Source: Thermoplasmata archaeon
GTDB lineage: Archaea > Thermoplasmatota > Thermoplasmata > Thermoplasmatales > Thermoplasmataceae
Direction: 5' to 3'
NCBI GenBank assembly: GCA_021835265.1
Contig: JAKBQK010000033.1
Span: 1-21,160, forward strand
Length of the DNA stretch: 21,160 nucleotides
In this document: one piece after another, positions 1-7,944 of the stretch
Layout: every line of letters starts with the position of its first letter
Numbering within the stretch: position 1 is the first letter of the stretch
Notes under the pieces: model-generated
What the model saw: the letters and a program-made list of their open reading frames with translations, nothing else
Database searches by the model: none
Told to the model about the DNA's origin: nothing
Translations under genes and position numbers: made by a program

Positions 1-245
1 TAATTAAGGTACCATGTCGCATTATATATGCCGGTTAAAATCAGTATTATAAGAAAAACGTTAGTAATCCAGGCAAACTGTTTTCCTATAAGCCCCACTA
101 TTCTGGTTCTCAGCTTCTCATCATCAGTTATCTTATACGAGGCAGGAATCACCACAACCCATATGAAAAATGAACCACCTACGAATATTATAGCTGAAAA
201 TATATGTAGCCACAGGATTATTGTATTTAAAAGGGTCAGATCCAT
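1..245 (-). CDS. CopD-like integral membrane protein, 3' end beyond the window (partial)
   Basis: An open frame runs from an ATG at 245 to the window edge without a stop, giving 81 residues. The first segment, around residues 5-33, is very hydrophobic and contains WLHIFSAIIFVGGSFF. This Trp-Leu-His start followed by a Gly-Gly helix is typical of CopD/YcnJ-like and related multi-helix membrane proteins. A charged loop (residues 38-49) follows, then a second helix (about 58-73). The start lies 42 bases after the PadR stop on the same strand, with GTGAT close upstream, so the two may be cotranscribed. CopD relatives are linked to copper handling or to haem-containing membrane modules, but neither is shown by this fragment. 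The plus-strand open frame over the same bases (28-264) is a shadow of this gene. Confidence 0.6.
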   Translation of the reverse strand, partial: MDLTLLNTIILWLHIFSAIIFVGGSFFIWVVVIPASYKITDDEKLRTRIVGLIGKQFAWITNVFLIILILTGIYNATWYLN

Positions 246-287
246 CAATCATCACTCATTATAGTATATCTATAATGTTATGTCATA

Positions 288-788
288 TTACTGTTTAATT
301 TTTGGTTTTTCTGCAGAGAGTATCTCCTTAATCACATCATTGAGATTTGAAATCATTCTATCTATTGCCTCGGTATTTCCTGCTTTTTTAAGTACGAATG
401 CAACTTTCACCTGCCGTATAATTACAGATGCCATCTTGTCTATTGCCTCGTTTAGAATAGTGGTATCTTCTATACTCGCTAGAACATCAGGAAATAGGAG
501 GTCCCTTCCCATTGAAACAGCAAGCATCCTTTCCCTAATATTTTCCCTGAAAAGGCGTAGATTAGAAACATACTTCTCACCCTTTGACGTGAGATGATAA
601 ACCTTGGCCCTCCCTCTCATTTCATATCTAATGAAACCGTGGTATTCGAGGGATTTTAGCAGTGGTCTTATGGTACCTCCTGAAACCATTGAACCATCCC
701 ATTTCAATTTTCTCGAAAGTTCATAACCACTCATGGGCTTTAGCGAAAGAATGAAAAGTGCACTATCAGAATATTCTCCTAAATTCAT
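288..788 (-). CDS. PadR-family winged-helix transcriptional regulator
   Basis: This 166-residue protein has an N-terminal PadR winged helix at about residues 8-75. It contains the family pattern: a hydrophobic first helix, the SGYELSRKL helix, a recognition region GGTIRPLLKSLEYHGFI, and a wing RGRAKVYHLTSKGEKYV. The remaining 90 residues form the helical dimerisation region usual for the family. It lies 153 bases downstream of an ABC permease and 42 bases upstream of a CopD-like membrane gene, all on one strand. PadR regulators often repress neighbouring exporter genes in response to small hydrophobic ligands, so the ABC pair and the CopD-like gene are candidate targets by inference. A TATA-like element about 30 bases before the ATG suggests an independent leaderless transcript. 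The family call is secure; the ligand is unknown. Confidence 0.85.
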   Translation of the reverse strand: MNLGEYSDSALFILSLKPMSGYELSRKLKWDGSMVSGGTIRPLLKSLEYHGFIRYEMRGRAKVYHLTSKGEKYVSNLRLFRENIRERMLAVSMGRDLLFPDVLASIEDTTILNEAIDKMASVIIRQVKVAFVLKKAGNTEAIDRMISNLNDVIKEILSAEKPKIKQ

Positions 789-804
789 GTATCGAATTCG
801 ACAT

Positions 805-846
805 TTTGAATTGATATTTAAGAATAACTATGTATTTAAATTCAAA
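805..846 (-). promoter_or_regulatory. PadR gene promoter with flanking inverted repeat (candidate operator)
   Basis: On the minus strand a TATA-like TCTTAAATAT (823-814) lies about 30 bases before the ATG at 788, suiting a leaderless transcript. It sits between the arms of an 8-bp inverted repeat, TTTGAATT (805-812) and AATTCAAA (839-846). A separate 10-bp palindrome, TCGAATTCGA (792-801), lies between the TATA element and the start codon. Autoregulation by the PadR protein is an inference. Confidence 0.4.
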
Positions 847-941
847 TCGTCTTTATAAACTATTTTCGAAACTTCTAATATCTGTTGCAAAATTTGTTTG
901 TCATCCAAGAAGTCACTCACAATGTGAAAATAATATTAGTC

Positions 942-2360
942 TCAAACATATCCACTTTCAACCATTCTATATAACCCATTCTTCCAGTGATCTTCCCTAA
1001 ATAGAAATACCCCAAGGAAAATTCCCGCACCAAGTATGATAAAAGGTAGTGATCCAGCAAAAAAGGCAACGATAAAAAGTACAACAAGCATTATGAAGGA
1101 TACAGGAAGAAGAATGAACTGGGTCAGATTGTAGGTCGAAGGTAATACATCCTCCTGTGTGATCTGGAACGTCTTTTTGTAAAAAGACATGGAAAAACTG
1201 ATACCACAATATATGGGGACAAGCAGGGCAAAAATCCATATGAATTCAAATGAAAAAGGTATGCCAAGTATTGTTAGAATGACATTTGCCGCAATCATGG
1301 GAACAGATACAAATAGTGCCTGTGCCATTTTGGCAAGTGCTGTAAGCTGCATATACCGTTCTACTGGAAAAGAGATAAAGGCCAGCCATGCTCTCTCCTT
1401 TGACAGAGTTCCTGTACTGAGTCCAAGTGAAATTCCCCATGCTATGTAAATTTCAGGAAATAATATGTAAAGAAGAGAATCTGAGGATCCCTTCGATAGG
1501 CCGCGCACATAATAGAGCTGAAAAAGAACAAAGGCAACTCCCAGCAAAGTGGTTAGAAGACCAATGGTGTAAAGACTCACTCTATTGACCTTAACTCTAA
1601 TATTTCCCATGCTCGCTGTTCTTGAAGAGAAATCTACCTGTTTGAAGTGAAGTTCAAAAACAGCCAGTGCAGGTTGTTTTCCCATGAATTTAAAGAGGTC
1701 CCTGAAACCTTTTGATTTTGTTGCCATAGCTGACAGTTTAAATGGAAGAGATTCCTGGCTTATTGCCTTGAAGGATACTCCAGTAGCTATCACTGTAACA
1801 ATTATAAGAAATAGTGAAGATTCAAAGAGATGACCGGAAAGGAACGATAATGGTCCAAGAGGGAAGCCCAGGTAAGATGAAATCACCCATAAGCCTGCAA
1901 TAGCTGCTACTCCAACTCTCGCAGGTCTCGGCGTACCTGCCATATTCAGGCTCATTGAAATTGGAAGGATAGCCATGCATATTATATCTACAATCCCAAT
2001 CAGAAGAGCTGTTTCATTGCTCCTCAGTATAATGAAAGAAGCAGAGGCGGCTGAAATGAAAATAAGAGATGATGCAAGCGCCTGTGAGATGAAAAAAGCA
2101 GGGACTAGAACACGATTTTCTATAGCAGAAGTAAGAAGAAAATCTCTATCCGCAGAAGTTGTTGATATACCTCCTGTGTAAATGGCAGAAAGCAAAAAGA
2201 GGAGGAAGAAAAATGCAAGATAATATGAACCGAAATTAGAAGTATCATCCAGCCCAAAATTTACCGTAAATATTGAATATATGAAAATAAAGAGTATTAC
2301 AAGGAGATAATTTCTTGAAAATCTCGACTTGATAAGAAGCTTCAGCACACTAAGAAACAT
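942..2360 (-). CDS. ABC-type exporter permease, multi-spanning membrane subunit
   Basis: This 472-residue protein is dominated by long hydrophobic stretches. Examples are residues about 18-35, 45-65, 85-115, 118-140 and 150-175, a middle pair near 260-315, and several near the C-terminus, suggesting 10-12 membrane helices. I recognise no catalytic motif. The case for a transporter permease rests on the neighbour: its start overlaps the end of the ABC ATPase gene by 11 bp, a sign of translational coupling. The hydrophilic linker at about 205-255 (MATKSKGFRDLFKFMG and onward) is the likely cytoplasmic contact with the ATPase. Paired ATPase and ABC-2-like permease genes with no binding protein point to export or membrane protection rather than uptake. 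The substrate is not visible. Confidence 0.7.
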   Translation of the reverse strand: MFLSVLKLLIKSRFSRNYLLVILFIFIYSIFTVNFGLDDTSNFGSYYLAFFFLLFLLSAIYTGGISTTSADRDFLLTSAIENRVLVPAFFISQALASSLIFISAASASFIILRSNETALLIGIVDIICMAILPISMSLNMAGTPRPARVGVAAIAGLWVISSYLGFPLGPLSFLSGHLFESSLFLIIVTVIATGVSFKAISQESLPFKLSAMATKSKGFRDLFKFMGKQPALAVFELHFKQVDFSSRTASMGNIRVKVNRVSLYTIGLLTTLLGVAFVLFQLYYVRGLSKGSSDSLLYILFPEIYIAWGISLGLSTGTLSKERAWLAFISFPVERYMQLTALAKMAQALFVSVPMIAANVILTILGIPFSFEFIWIFALLVPIYCGISFSMSFYKKTFQITQEDVLPSTYNLTQFILLPVSFIMLVVLFIVAFFAGSLPFIILGAGIFLGVFLFREDHWKNGLYRMVESGYV

Positions 2361-3099
2361 GTTTCATCAGTTCCGACACGATGCTTTCTATTGTTTTTGT
2401 GCCTTCTGTTAACTCCTCGAGCTCAGTAATCTGTCCTTCCCACACTTTTTTTCCAGAGGATAGAATAATTACCTTGCTGGTTAATCTTCTTGCAATTGAC
2501 AATATATGGGTTGACACCAGAAAGGTTGCATTCATCTTCTCAAAATATTCGAATACCTTTTCCTGAGTTGGTATATCAAGATAATTCAATGGTTCATCCA
2601 TAATGGCAAATCTCGGTTGATGAATAATTGAAAGGGCGAGGCATAGTTTTTGCCTGTTTCCCCTTGATAGTGTAAGTGGTTTCTGTTTCTCCATTTCTCT
2701 TAGATCTAACATATCGAGAAAAAATTCAATTCTATCCTGGAGATTCTCAGTTCTCCTTATGGTTCCTATGTACTCTAGATTCTCTCTCACAGAGAGATTC
2801 AGGTATGGGCTTGCATCTTCTGGAAGATATCCAATATATCTCTTTGCTTCAATTGAACTGGGTCTGTGACCATATATTCTAACCATACCACTATCAGGTT
2901 TCATCAGACCGGAAATTATTCTTATGGTTGTAGACTTGCCAGCGCCGTTTTCACCAAGCAGGGCCACTCTTTCCCTATCTTTAATCTGAATATCCACGCC
3001 GTCAACTGCCCTAACAGTTCCAAATGTTTTTACTACCGATTCCATCCTGAGCGCAATTAATGAATCTTCCGAACTCATCTGATTTTCCTGTAGCATCAT
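2350..3099 (-). CDS. ABC transporter ATP-binding protein
   Basis: This 249-residue nucleotide-binding subunit powers the adjacent permease. All ATPase motifs are visible: Walker A GENGAGKST (residues 49-57), the Q-loop region YLPED (91-95, with Glu in place of Gln, as in many ABC-2-type exporters), the signature LSRGNRQKL (144-152), Walker B FAIMDEP with catalytic Glu169, and the switch His198 in STHIL. The gene opens with tandem ATG codons at 3099 and 3096. A TATA-like stretch about 25 bases upstream suggests a leaderless mRNA starting here. The end overlaps the permease start by 11 bp, so the two form an operon. The resemblance is to CcmA/drug-export ATPases; the cargo cannot be assigned. 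Confidence 0.9.
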   Translation of the reverse strand: MMLQENQMSSEDSLIALRMESVVKTFGTVRAVDGVDIQIKDRERVALLGENGAGKSTTIRIISGLMKPDSGMVRIYGHRPSSIEAKRYIGYLPEDASPYLNLSVRENLEYIGTIRRTENLQDRIEFFLDMLDLREMEKQKPLTLSRGNRQKLCLALSIIHQPRFAIMDEPLNYLDIPTQEKVFEYFEKMNATFLVSTHILSIARRLTSKVIILSSGKKVWEGQITELEELTEGTKTIESIVSELMKHVS

Positions 3100-3114
3100 T
3101 TTCCTATCACGCGC

Positions 3115-3128
3115 ATTTAAATAAATAT
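3115..3128 (-). promoter_or_regulatory. TATA element for the ABC operon
   Basis: The minus strand reads ATTTATTTAAATG (3127-3115), centred about 22-25 bases before the tandem ATG at 3099. That is the spacing expected for a leaderless archaeal transcript. It shows that the ABC pair can be transcribed separately from the upstream MFS gene, which ends 73 bases away. Confidence 0.45.
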
Positions 3129-3172
3129 TTTGTGGGAATTAATAGGAAGTGATAAATGTTCTCCACTAAATT

Positions 3173-4444
3173 TCAGGCTCCATCAATCTGAACTTTTTCA
3201 TTATCTGTAAAGCTATTTTCATAGCCATATATTTCCCTGAAAAGGAATATGGAAACAACAAGACCTGTGGCTGGCGCCAAAGCTAGAATTAATGTGGATG
3301 CTCCAATTCCTAGAATGCCAGCCATTAGCGGGAAGATAGTTATGGATAGAAAAGCTGGAAACTCTGAAATGAAGTTGGAAAAACCGGTTGCACTACCCCG
3401 GTATTGTGGATCTGATATTAGGGATTGTGATGTAAGTATGGGCTGGTTGTTCCAGTGATTTCCCCACACAAATAATATCATGAAGAGTGGTACTATTAAA
3501 TAATATCCATAAACAATGAAAACCCCAGAGCCTATAAGTGAAATTAGTGTTATTGTATATCCATATATACTCAGGTTTTTCAGCCCCATTTTGGGCAAAA
3601 ATTTTGGACCCAGAATGCCTGCAGGAAGACCGAAGGAGTAGATGAATATAATCAGATAACGCTGATCTATAATACTGGAAATTCTAAAATTAGATATTAT
3701 GATTGGAATAAAAAATGCAAATGTCCCAACCTCAACAGAACTGGCTATTCCAGAGATCCAGCTGAACTTTGTCGTTCTCCACTTCAGTTTGTCCTTCCTA
3801 AGCTTCCGTATAAATTCAAGGCGCGGAGGCTTTCCGTTTTCACTCGGCTTAGTCCATAGTGGGCTCTCTCCGAGGTATCCTGACACCAGCAGGGCGAATA
3901 ATGCTGGGACTGCCGATATTCCCATGGTTAGCCTCCATATGGAAACGTAATCTGCATTGTTAAACAGTAATAACAAAATTAAGATATTTATGGTCATAAT
4001 GGCAAAACTTGCCATGAGGGTATTCTTAACTCCAGTAACCTCCCTATCTCCTCTACCTATAGCATCCATAATAAAGCAGTAGCAATTTGCAAGATCAGAT
4101 CCAACAGCAATTCCAGCTATAAATCTCAAAGCAATAAACACTGCCGGGTCAGGTGAAATCGCAGACCCTAGATCAGCAAAAATGAATATGAGCATGTTGG
4201 ATACGAAAACTTTTTTTCTCCCGATTCGGTCTGAGAGTATACCACCCAAAAGGGAACCGACTGCAGCCCCTCCGATTATGGCCCCACTCGCGAGACCAAA
4301 TAATAAATTTGTCTTTATGAATGAGTCCTTTATAAAAAAATTTGACATTGGGACAACAAAGACATTCCACTGATCAACGAATAAGGAAAGAAGCATTAAT
4401 GTTGAAACCAAACTTTTTTCATTTTTATAGATTCTTTTACTCAT
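3173..4444 (-). CDS. MFS transporter, sugar/organic-acid:proton symporter type
   Basis: The gene encodes a 12-helix major facilitator protein of 423 residues from the ATG at 4444. The conserved loop 2-3 motif is present as GGILSDRIGRKKV (residues 67-79), followed by the RFIAGIAVGSDLANCY region (about 107-122) typical of the metabolite:H+ symporter/sugar porter branch. A charged cytoplasmic loop between helices 6 and 7 (SENGKPPRLEFIRKLRKDK) divides the two six-helix halves. In an acidophile such carriers usually use the inward proton gradient; the solute is unknown. The frame can be extended upstream to a TTG at 4549, but those 35 residues are hydrophilic and unlike an MFS start. A TATA-like element near 4489-4498 also fits the ATG at 4444, so I chose that start. 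Confidence 0.85.
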   Translation of the reverse strand: MSKRIYKNEKSLVSTLMLLSLFVDQWNVFVVPMSNFFIKDSFIKTNLLFGLASGAIIGGAAVGSLLGGILSDRIGRKKVFVSNMLIFIFADLGSAISPDPAVFIALRFIAGIAVGSDLANCYCFIMDAIGRGDREVTGVKNTLMASFAIMTINILILLLLFNNADYVSIWRLTMGISAVPALFALLVSGYLGESPLWTKPSENGKPPRLEFIRKLRKDKLKWRTTKFSWISGIASSVEVGTFAFFIPIIISNFRISSIIDQRYLIIFIYSFGLPAGILGPKFLPKMGLKNLSIYGYTITLISLIGSGVFIVYGYYLIVPLFMILFVWGNHWNNQPILTSQSLISDPQYRGSATGFSNFISEFPAFLSITIFPLMAGILGIGASTLILALAPATGLVVSIFLFREIYGYENSFTDNEKVQIDGA

Positions 4445-4558
4445 AAATCTTGTTTTGTGATTATTTGATCCATAATAAACATGAGGTAATAATATATTAC
4501 GAAAATAGTCACTAACATGGAAAGGTAAAATACCTGTATTAGAACTCAATCACTTATT

Positions 4559-5497
4559 ATGTTGCCTGATAAGAAAAAAATATTAAGTAATCCTGTAAAA
4601 GACGAAAAAATAACAAAAAGTACAACACTTGGTGAACTGATTTCGCAGTTTCTTGAATCTGGAGGTTTTACATCCTCAAAAATTGGGGTTGCCTACGAGA
4701 TTCTAAAAGAGATGGTCGAGGAGGAAAACACTACTTTCCTATCTTTCCCTGCGGATATAATATCCACTGGAACCAGGGGAATAATCAACGAAATGGTAAA
4801 AAGAAAAATGGTCGATGTAATAATTACTACATGTGGAACCCTGGATCATGATATTGCCAGATCTTTCAGGGACTATTATTGTGGTTCCTTTGACTATAAT
4901 GACAGAGAACTTAAGGACCTCGGAATAAATAGGCTGGGTAGTGTAGTAATTCCTGACGAAAGCTATGGAGAAATTATGGAAGAATTTATGCAGAAAGAGC
5001 TTGAGAAACTGTATAAAGAGAGTAAAAAGTGGACTACATGGAAGCTCATCGAAAAAATCGGACTTGCAATAAAAAATGATGATTCTATACTTTACAATGC
5101 TGCTAAAAATCATATACCCATCTTTGTACCAGGTATAACGGATGGCTCCTTTGGTTCTCAACTCTGGTCCTTTAAGGAAATGAATTCAGACTTCATTGTT
5201 GATGTTTTACAGGATGAACATGATCTATCTGATATAATCTTTGATGCAAAGAAGACGGGGGCATTAATGATCGGAGGAGGGATTTCGAAACACCATACCA
5301 TATGGTGGAATCAGTTCAGGGGTGGCCTTGACTCTGCAATCTATATTACCACGGCGCAGGAATATGATGGTTCTCTATCTGGAGCAAAATTGGAAGAGGC
5401 CATATCCTGGAAGAAAGTAAAGCCAGATGCCAAATTTGTAAACGTTTATGGAGACATAACTGCCATATTACCCTTGCTTGTGGGACCATTACTTTAG
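4559..5497 (+). CDS. dys: Deoxyhypusine synthase
   Basis: This enzyme transfers the aminobutyl group of spermidine to a lysine of translation factor aIF5A, the first step of hypusine formation, using NAD. Its 312 residues match the family throughout. There is an NAD-contacting region with STGTRGIINEMV (69-80) and TTCGTLDHDIAR (90-101), PIFVPGITDGSFGSQ (187-201), and the catalytic segment GGGISKHH, in which Lys244 forms the enzyme-substrate imine. TAQEYDGSLSGA follows, then the C-terminal YGDITAILPLLVG. The gene diverges from the MFS transporter, leaving 114 bp between start codons. A TATA-like GTAAAATA at 4525-4532 lies about 30 bases before the ATG, so it is probably leaderless and monocistronic. 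No aIF5A gene is in the window. Confidence 0.97.
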   Translation: MLPDKKKILSNPVKDEKITKSTTLGELISQFLESGGFTSSKIGVAYEILKEMVEEENTTFLSFPADIISTGTRGIINEMVKRKMVDVIITTCGTLDHDIARSFRDYYCGSFDYNDRELKDLGINRLGSVVIPDESYGEIMEEFMQKELEKLYKESKKWTTWKLIEKIGLAIKNDDSILYNAAKNHIPIFVPGITDGSFGSQLWSFKEMNSDFIVDVLQDEHDLSDIIFDAKKTGALMIGGGISKHHTIWWNQFRGGLDSAIYITTAQEYDGSLSGAKLEEAISWKKVKPDAKFVNVYGDITAILPLLVGPLL

Positions 5498-5628
5498 AAA
5501 AGTGTATTAATTTCATATACAATGTGAGAGATTATTATTTGATCTTTAGTAAGTTAGAACAGCTATGTAAAAGTAGAAGGTCAACTTTTTATTAACAACA
5601 TTTTTTTAACATCATTTGATACATTATA

Positions 5629-5925
5629 ATGATGGATAAACCATGGGTCGAAGAGAAAAAGCTTAAAGAATTCATTTTACAGAATAGATCATATAATCTT
5701 TTTGAAAATAAGGATAATACTGTGGAACTCAGGTTTTCTCCAGAGATGCCAGAAGCACAGGCGCACCTGCCCAATGGGCAGCCGGTTGAACACATTATGA
5801 AGGGTATAAAAGAAAATGGAAAAATATACTTTCTTTCATTCAAAACAGTCAGTTCTATAGGAGAAACAGAGACGCAGCTTGAGGGAGAAGATGATCCAAT
5901 AATGCTCTGGTTGCAGTTTATTTGA
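5629..5925 (+). CDS. Small hypothetical protein, 98 residues, unrecognised
   Basis: I do not recognise this protein. It has no membrane segment, signal peptide or cysteine, and is rather acidic. The N-terminal third is likely helical (KPWVEEKKLKEFILQNRSYNLF), the middle resembles beta strands (TVELRFSPE, KIYFLSFKTVSS), and it ends MLWLQFI. It stands alone, 131 bases after dys and convergent with the downstream MFS gene. A T-rich stretch at 5600-5607 lies about 25 bases before the ATG and could be its TATA region. An eight-T tract at 5936-5943 follows the stop at once and looks like a terminator. Codon use resembles its neighbours, and this transcription-unit layout supports a real gene. Tandem ATGs at 5629 and 5632 leave the exact start open. 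Confidence 0.65.
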   Translation: MMDKPWVEEKKLKEFILQNRSYNLFENKDNTVELRFSPEMPEAQAHLPNGQPVEHIMKGIKENGKIYFLSFKTVSSIGETETQLEGEDDPIMLWLQFI

Positions 5926-5935
5926 TCTTTGGAAA

Positions 5936-5943
5936 TTTTTTTT
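5936..5943 (+). terminator. Poly-T terminator after the 98-residue gene
   Basis: Eight consecutive T residues begin 11 bases after the stop codon of the small gene, in the short region convergent with the MFS gene. Archaeal transcription commonly stops at such T tracts without a hairpin. Confidence 0.45.
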
Positions 5944-5985
5944 CATCATCATAATGCTGATTTAATTCTCCAGAAGGTGAAGCAT

Positions 5986-7212
5986 TCAATTCAAATTTTT
6001 AAAAAAATTGCTTACATTATGATTGAATCTATAAAGTGCCAGGGAAAGGATAATAGCTACCAACATAATGACTCCTGTAATAGTTAACAGTAAAGTTGGT
6101 CCCAAAAATTCTATAGAAATGGTAAAAATAAGAAGCAATAAGAGCCGGGTTATATCGCTTAATATTTGTACCCCTGTGTTAAATCTTCCTGAATATTCTT
6201 TTGGAACCATGTTCATTATAACAGTATTTCTGCTTATTCTATTGCCGGGATTTCCAACTCCATGTGTAGTCTGAAATCCGATGTACATGGCAAAACTTGT
6301 GGAAGATGGAATTAGAAAACATCCCGCAGCGAAAATAAGCATAAAAATATAGGAGTGCTTAAGGTTAAACTTAGTTCTTAGAAAAGAAAGCATTGCGCCA
6401 GTTGACATTCCTAAAGTAGAATAGGTAATCTCAGAAAGGGAAATACCACTTGCATTTCCGTGGAGGACATTTACAATAAAGATAGGTTTGAGAAAATTAC
6501 CTATTGTTGTAACTATAAAGGTAAAGTTTAGTAAATAAAAAAAGAATATTATTGAGAAATTTTCCTTTATATACTTTAATGAGCTGACATTTTCCTTGAA
6601 AGATTCTTTATTGGATTTAACTGGTGAAAAATTTTCTTTCAGATATCTAAGCAAAATAATGCTGAAAGTTATTAAAGGAGCCTGAATGACAAGAGAGAAT
6701 CTTGGGCCCAATAGGGAGAGAACTGGTATGGCCAGTGTAGCACCAATTACGGCAGGAATTTGTCCTGAAATCTCCGATATCGAATTGCTCATTCCGTATT
6801 TTTTGTGATCAATTATGGTCTGTTGAATAGATCTCAGGGTAGAAAAGAATAATCCTTCAGTAAAATCTATGATTAAAAATAACGCAGGAATAACCACACC
6901 TGACAAATGAGCATACGAATTCCACACAGTAAAACCTGTGATTGAAATAAATATCCAAAGAAACAAGTTAAAATTTAGAAGTAACTTTCTCTCATGAGTG
7001 TCTATAAAAGTTCCTAATTTAGGACCCACCAAGATTCCTAACAAAATTGAAAAAATCATTATAGAACCGAGTTCAACCCTTCCTGTTTCCGAACTACTAA
7101 GATAAAGAAGTGAATATATCTGGAAAGGGCCTAAGGAGGAAAGTGAGAGAACTTTTATAATGTTGAATATCAACAGATTCTTGTTCTCTGAATTAAAGAT
7201 CTTAATTACCAT
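5986..7212 (-). CDS. MFS transporter, exporter-like, divergent from a SufR-like regulator
   Basis: This is a 408-residue membrane protein of about 12 helices. The MFS loop motif is degenerate, GPKLGTFIDTHERKLLL (residues 63-79), and the layout resembles the MFS_3/EntS exporter-like group rather than sugar symporters. A conserved early stretch, ISEISGQIPAVIGATLAIPVLSL, matches the helix 5 region of that group. The cytoplasmic connector around KENFSPVKSNKESFKENVS separates the halves. It is transcribed away from the SufR-like regulator, with 99 bp between start codons and an 18-bp perfect palindrome in the middle, so control by that regulator is likely. If the regulator senses Fe-S or iron status, the carrier might move an iron- or redox-related solute; this is only inference. 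The substrate is unassigned. Confidence 0.8.
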   Translation of the reverse strand: MVIKIFNSENKNLLIFNIIKVLSLSSLGPFQIYSLLYLSSSETGRVELGSIMIFSILLGILVGPKLGTFIDTHERKLLLNFNLFLWIFISITGFTVWNSYAHLSGVVIPALFLIIDFTEGLFFSTLRSIQQTIIDHKKYGMSNSISEISGQIPAVIGATLAIPVLSLLGPRFSLVIQAPLITFSIILLRYLKENFSPVKSNKESFKENVSSLKYIKENFSIIFFFYLLNFTFIVTTIGNFLKPIFIVNVLHGNASGISLSEITYSTLGMSTGAMLSFLRTKFNLKHSYIFMLIFAAGCFLIPSSTSFAMYIGFQTTHGVGNPGNRISRNTVIMNMVPKEYSGRFNTGVQILSDITRLLLLLIFTISIEFLGPTLLLTITGVIMLVAIILSLALYRFNHNVSNFFKNLN

Positions 7213-7252
7213 TCGAAAAAATTAGAAAATCTATTATAAACAATACATATTA

Positions 7253-7270
7253 TAAAGTTTATAAACTTTA
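7253..7270. promoter_or_regulatory. Perfect 18-bp palindrome with embedded TATA box, candidate shared operator/promoter
   Basis: TAAAGTTTATAAACTTTA is its own reverse complement. Its core TTTATAAA reads as a TATA box on both strands, and its centre lies 49-50 bases from each of the two divergent start codons (7212 and 7312). A dimeric regulator bound here would block TBP for both genes. Extra TATA-like sequences near 7231-7240 (minus) and 7282-7290 (plus) could support leaderless transcripts instead. Confidence 0.6.
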
Positions 7271-7292
7271 GTAGGGATAAAGTATATTTTAC

Positions 7293-7299
7293 AGGAGGT
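7293..7299 (+). promoter_or_regulatory. Strong Shine-Dalgarno site for the SufR-like regulator
   Basis: AGGAGGT ends 12 bases before the ATG at 7312. Most genes in this window look leaderless, so a canonical site here implies a real 5' leader. That fits transcription from the palindrome's TATA core rather than from an element closer to the start. Confidence 0.6.
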
Positions 7300-7311
7300 A
7301 ATTCTTAAGAA

Positions 7312-7929
7312 ATGGATACAAGAACAGAAATTCAACTCCTTCTGGAGAAAGAACCTAGGTTAAGCACTCAGGAAATCGCCAATCATCTAGGGTTATCTAA
7401 AATGGCCATCTTAAAGCACATAGAAATTTTAGAAAATGCTGGAATTGTTGAAAGGAGCATTTTTAAGGGAAAAGTTGGAAGGCCATTCTATAGATACAGT
7501 CTGGTAGAAGACAAAATGGAGCAGCCTGTAAATTCCGATAGTCAGATGTTGCAATCACTATTGGATTTTCTTATGGAAAATGGAAATGAAACGCTAATCA
7601 ACTCATTCCTTGAACAAAGACAGAAAATTGTCCTTTCAAGATATAGAGAAAAACTAAAAAATGTAAGGGATGAGGACAAACTTATGACTCTTGCTGCATT
7701 AAGAAAGGTGGATAATTACTTTCCAGAAATAAGAAAAATTGACAATAATACTTCAGAGCTAGTGGAGCTTAATTGTCCAATCCTCAAAATTGCAGTGAAA
7801 AACGGGAAGGCGTGTACACTTGAGACAAGTATGTTTGGGGCACTGCTTGAGGCGAATGTAGAATCCATTCACAAAAAAATTAATGGAAATGGAGCCTGTA
7901 GATTTATAATACGAAAACAACAATTATGA
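7312..7929 (+). CDS. SufR-like winged-helix regulator with three C-terminal cysteines
   Basis: This is a 205-residue DNA-binding protein. Residues about 3-65 form a DeoR/ArsR-type winged helix: STQEIANHLGLSKMAILKHIEILENAGIV, then a basic wing KGKVGRPFYRYSL. A helical middle (75-135) probably dimerises. The C-terminal domain carries Cys155, Cys168 and Cys196 in contexts NCP, KACT and GACRF, spaced C-x12-C-x27-C. As I recall, this is the spacing of the Fe-S cluster ligands in actinobacterial SufR, the regulator of Fe-S assembly genes. The 12 residues between the first two cysteines contain no Asp or Glu, so a fourth ligand is not obvious. No suf genes are adjacent; the divergent MFS gene is the likely target. 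Fe-S or metal sensing is inferred from the cysteines and not shown. Confidence 0.75.
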   Translation: MDTRTEIQLLLEKEPRLSTQEIANHLGLSKMAILKHIEILENAGIVERSIFKGKVGRPFYRYSLVEDKMEQPVNSDSQMLQSLLDFLMENGNETLINSFLEQRQKIVLSRYREKLKNVRDEDKLMTLAALRKVDNYFPEIRKIDNNTSELVELNCPILKIAVKNGKACTLETSMFGALLEANVESIHKKINGNGACRFIIRKQQL

Positions 7930-7944
7930 CCCAATTAAAAATCT

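Noticed and set aside
28..264. Plus-strand open frame of 78 codons at the left edge.
   Set aside because: It is the shadow of the minus-strand CopD-like gene, whose translation shows coherent membrane helices.
4445..4549. Extension of the MFS transporter to a TTG at 4549.
   Set aside because: The 35 added residues are hydrophilic and unlike an MFS N-terminus, would crowd the dys promoter, and start at a TTG. The ATG at 4444 has a suitable TATA element.
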